Shown: one piece after another, positions 4,449 through 5,673 of the stretch
Layout: every line of letters starts with the position of its first letter
How positions within the stretch are numbered: position 1 is the first letter of the stretch
Assembly: GCA_013329455.1 (NCBI GenBank)
Contig: DUKF01000084.1
Coordinates: forward strand, 1 to 5,673
Source of the DNA: Methanotrichaceae archaeon
Lineage (GTDB): Archaea > Halobacteriota > Methanosarcinia > Methanotrichales > Methanotrichaceae
Length of the DNA stretch: 5,673 nucleotides
Direction of reading: 5' to 3'
Notes under the pieces: model-generated
Seen by the model: the letters and a program-made list of their open reading frames with translations, nothing else
What the model was told of the DNA's origin: nothing
Database searches by the model: none
Position numbers and translations under genes: made by a program

Positions 4449-5000
4449 CTAACTCCGTTCTCTGCAGACATCGAGGAAGTTTTCAAGAAGCTGGATGCCG
4501 CCCTCGGTGTGGACAACCTCGGGATGCCACTGGACACCGTAAAGGGGCCGTTCATCGTGCCTCATCGCCTCGATCTCGCAGACCTCAGACCTCGCCAGAA
4601 CCTGAAAGTCCGGGGGGAGCTTTACCACTTGATCAGCGTGAGAAGCCCAGGTCTTTATCTTCGGGGAAAGGCCCTTCAAAATGTCGTCCTCCTCCAGCAC
4701 CTCGACATCGACCTCGGCGTACCCGCCGATGGCCCCCTTCTCGACCTTACCTCCAAAAGTCTCGGCCATCACCTGGAGACCGAGGCAGATGCCAAGAATC
4801 GGTATGTCGAGCTGCGTCAGGTACTCGGAGCAGTTTCCAGCCCGCTCAAGAGAGGGCCCTCCGCCGAGGATCAGACCGTCGGCCTCGATCTCATCTGCCG
4901 GAGTCTGGTTGGAGATCATCCTCGCAGAGACGAGGTCCCTTACGCTTCGGTGGATCAGGTGGTTGAACTGACCATAGTTATTTACTACAAGCACTAACAT
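4449..5000 (-). CDS. guaA: GMP synthase, glutamine amidotransferase subunit A
   Basis: This is a class I glutamine amidotransferase of 183 residues. It hydrolyses glutamine and passes ammonia to the separate ATP-pyrophosphatase subunit, which converts XMP to GMP. Archaea usually encode the two parts as separate proteins, and this gene has only the glutaminase. The nucleophile elbow GICLGLQ (70-76) supplies C72; WHPEV (158-162) supplies H159 and E161, completing the triad. GGGPSLERAG (46-55) is the oxyanion-hole region, and KTWASHADQV (116-125) matches the family's conserved SHxDxV segment. The opening LVVNNYGQFNHLIHR is typical of archaeal GuaA-A. The ATG at 4998-5000 follows GAGGT with 4-nt spacing. 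The ATPase subunit is not in this window. Methanogens need GTP as precursor of methanopterin and F420, which may relate to the upstream neighbour. Confidence 0.95.
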   Translation of the reverse strand: MLVLVVNNYGQFNHLIHRSVRDLVSARMISNQTPADEIEADGLILGGGPSLERAGNCSEYLTQLDIPILGICLGLQVMAETFGGKVEKGAIGGYAEVDVEVLEEDDILKGLSPKIKTWASHADQVVKLPPDFQVLARSEVCEIEAMRHDERPLYGVQWHPEVVHTEGGIQLLENFLDVCRERS

Positions 5001-5004
5001 TATT

Positions 5005-5035
5005 ACCTCGACGTATTTCGCATTTAGATGATAAA
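5005..5035 (-). promoter_or_regulatory. TATA box and SD candidate before guaA
   Basis: On the minus strand TTTATCAT (5035-5028) lies 28 bp before the guaA ATG, and GAGGT (5009-5005) is the SD. The arrangement mirrors that before the PRC-barrel gene and predicts a very short leader. It suggests that guaA can be transcribed independently of the upstream flavoprotein gene. Confidence 0.4.
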
Positions 5036-5071
5036 CCTTACATTAAGTCCCGGTCCGGTACGCCGATCGGA

Positions 5072-5673
5072 TCAGACCAGCTTTTCGATATCTTCGGCTC
5101 CCTCAAGGACGGTGAATCCGGGGATGGCCCTCAGACGCTCGATGTTCTCCTTGTCCAGAGGTCTAGTCACGACGGAGATCGTCGCCTTCCTTATGGCGCC
5201 GTAAGGGCATAGATCCCTGCAAGTCCCGCAGCCGTCGCATCTCACCAGATCGATCTGCTCCTCGATGGCGTTCTTGGGGCATCTTTCCCTGGGCTCGCAG
5301 ACCTCGCACCGCATGCAAAGATCTCTGTCGATGGTGTAAGGGGGCTGGGTCTCGGCGCTATCCTTGACGTCGGTTGGAAGAACGTAGACCGGAACTTCCG
5401 CCTTGTTGGCGAGGGCAGCCGCGTTCGTCGCCAGGCTGTCGGCGATGCCGACGGCCATCTTTGCGACGGTGTTGGCGGTGGCGGGGGCGATGATCAATAG
5501 GTCGAACTTGTTCATCATGAACCGGCCGGTCTTCGGGCTGCTGCTGCCCTCTTCTCGCTCCAGAAAGATCTCCTCCAGGTATCCGCCTCCCGAGATCTCG
5601 GGCAGCTGATCGAAGAGGCCGTACATCCTCAAAACCTCCTCTCCTGCCTTGGAGACGAAGGTGCAGACCCTGT
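5072..5673 (-). CDS. dmrX: dihydromethanopterin reductase-type iron-sulfur flavoprotein (DmrX-like), 5' end missing
   Basis: The frame is open to the window edge (the first visible residues read RVCTFVSKAGEEVLRMYGL), so the N-terminal part with the first FMN-binding loop is outside. The in-frame TTG at 5630-5632 is internal and not the start. About 200 C-terminal residues are visible. They hold the flavoprotein core with APATANTVAKMAVGIADSLA and then PVYVLP, followed by two ferredoxin motifs: CMRCEVC with a fourth Cys in ERCPKNAI, and CDGCGTC with a fourth Cys in DLCPYGAI. These should carry two [4Fe-4S] clusters. This flavodoxin-like plus two-cluster layout matches the archaeal dihydromethanopterin reductase described from Methanosarcina mazei, which completes tetrahydromethanopterin biosynthesis. 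The related AfpA-type archaeoflavoproteins are the main alternative, but to my knowledge lack this double-cluster insertion. The stop is at 5072-5074, 71 bp before guaA. Confidence 0.85.
   Translation of the reverse strand, partial: RVCTFVSKAGEEVLRMYGLFDQLPEISGGGYLEEIFLEREEGSSSPKTGRFMMNKFDLLIIAPATANTVAKMAVGIADSLATNAAALANKAEVPVYVLPTDVKDSAETQPPYTIDRDLCMRCEVCEPRERCPKNAIEEQIDLVRCDGCGTCRDLCPYGAIRKATISVVTRPLDKENIERLRAIPGFTVLEGAEDIEKLV

Noticed and set aside
4413..4997. Long plus-strand frame of 194 codons
   Set aside because: It is antisense to guaA, which has a complete catalytic triad; the openness reflects GC-rich codon bias.
5063..5070. CCGATCGG palindrome after the dmrX-like gene
   Set aside because: It is short, has no loop or T-run, and is expected by chance in GC-rich DNA.

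Overview
The window looks like a stretch of a methanogenic archaeal chromosome, most likely from the Methanosarcinales/Methanotrichales (Methanothrix-like). The reasons are the gene families present: a dihydromethanopterin-reductase-type iron-sulfur flavoprotein (tetrahydromethanopterin is the methanogen C1 carrier), a stand-alone glutaminase subunit of the archaeal two-subunit GMP synthetase, an Isf-type iron-sulfur flavoprotein, an archaeal tRNA-His guanylyltransferase and a small archaeal PRC-barrel protein. Shine-Dalgarno motifs are common and several upstream regions carry archaeal-type TATA boxes. The genus assignment is inference.

Layout. Positions 1-495 (+) are the 3' end of a gene for a surface or secreted protein made of ~110-residue Ig-like repeats. 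The 235-bp gap 496-730 has no convincing gene, but it holds a TATA box between two strong hairpins, the second followed by a short T-run; this could be a small RNA or leader. Positions 731-1321 (-) encode an Isf-like flavoprotein whose P-loop lies upstream of any ATG, GTG or TTG, so it seems to start at ATT. The divergent intergenic region 1322-1459 holds tandem 13-bp repeats and a TATA box.

The plus-strand block 1460-3769 contains a PRC-barrel protein, Thg1 (overlapping it by 20 bp), a small Sm-fold protein that looks more like bacterial Hfq than like ordinary archaeal SmAP, and a pentapeptide-repeat protein with a C-terminal alpha/beta domain resembling TIR or nucleoside-deoxyribosyltransferase folds. 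The first three are tightly packed and probably one operon with an RNA-related theme. The fourth is AT-richer and may be acquired.

The minus-strand block 5673-3783 contains the DmrX-like flavoprotein (5' end outside the window), then GuaA subunit A, then a YkgJ-type cysteine-cluster protein. The last two are 6 bp apart and in the same reading frame, separated by a single TAG stop. GTP is the precursor of the methanopterin pterin, so GMP synthetase beside dihydromethanopterin reductase makes metabolic sense, although guaA seems to have its own promoter.

The best candidates for something undescribed are the pentapeptide/TIR-like protein, the Hfq-like protein beside Thg1, the ATT start of the flavoprotein and the structured intergenic region 599-705.
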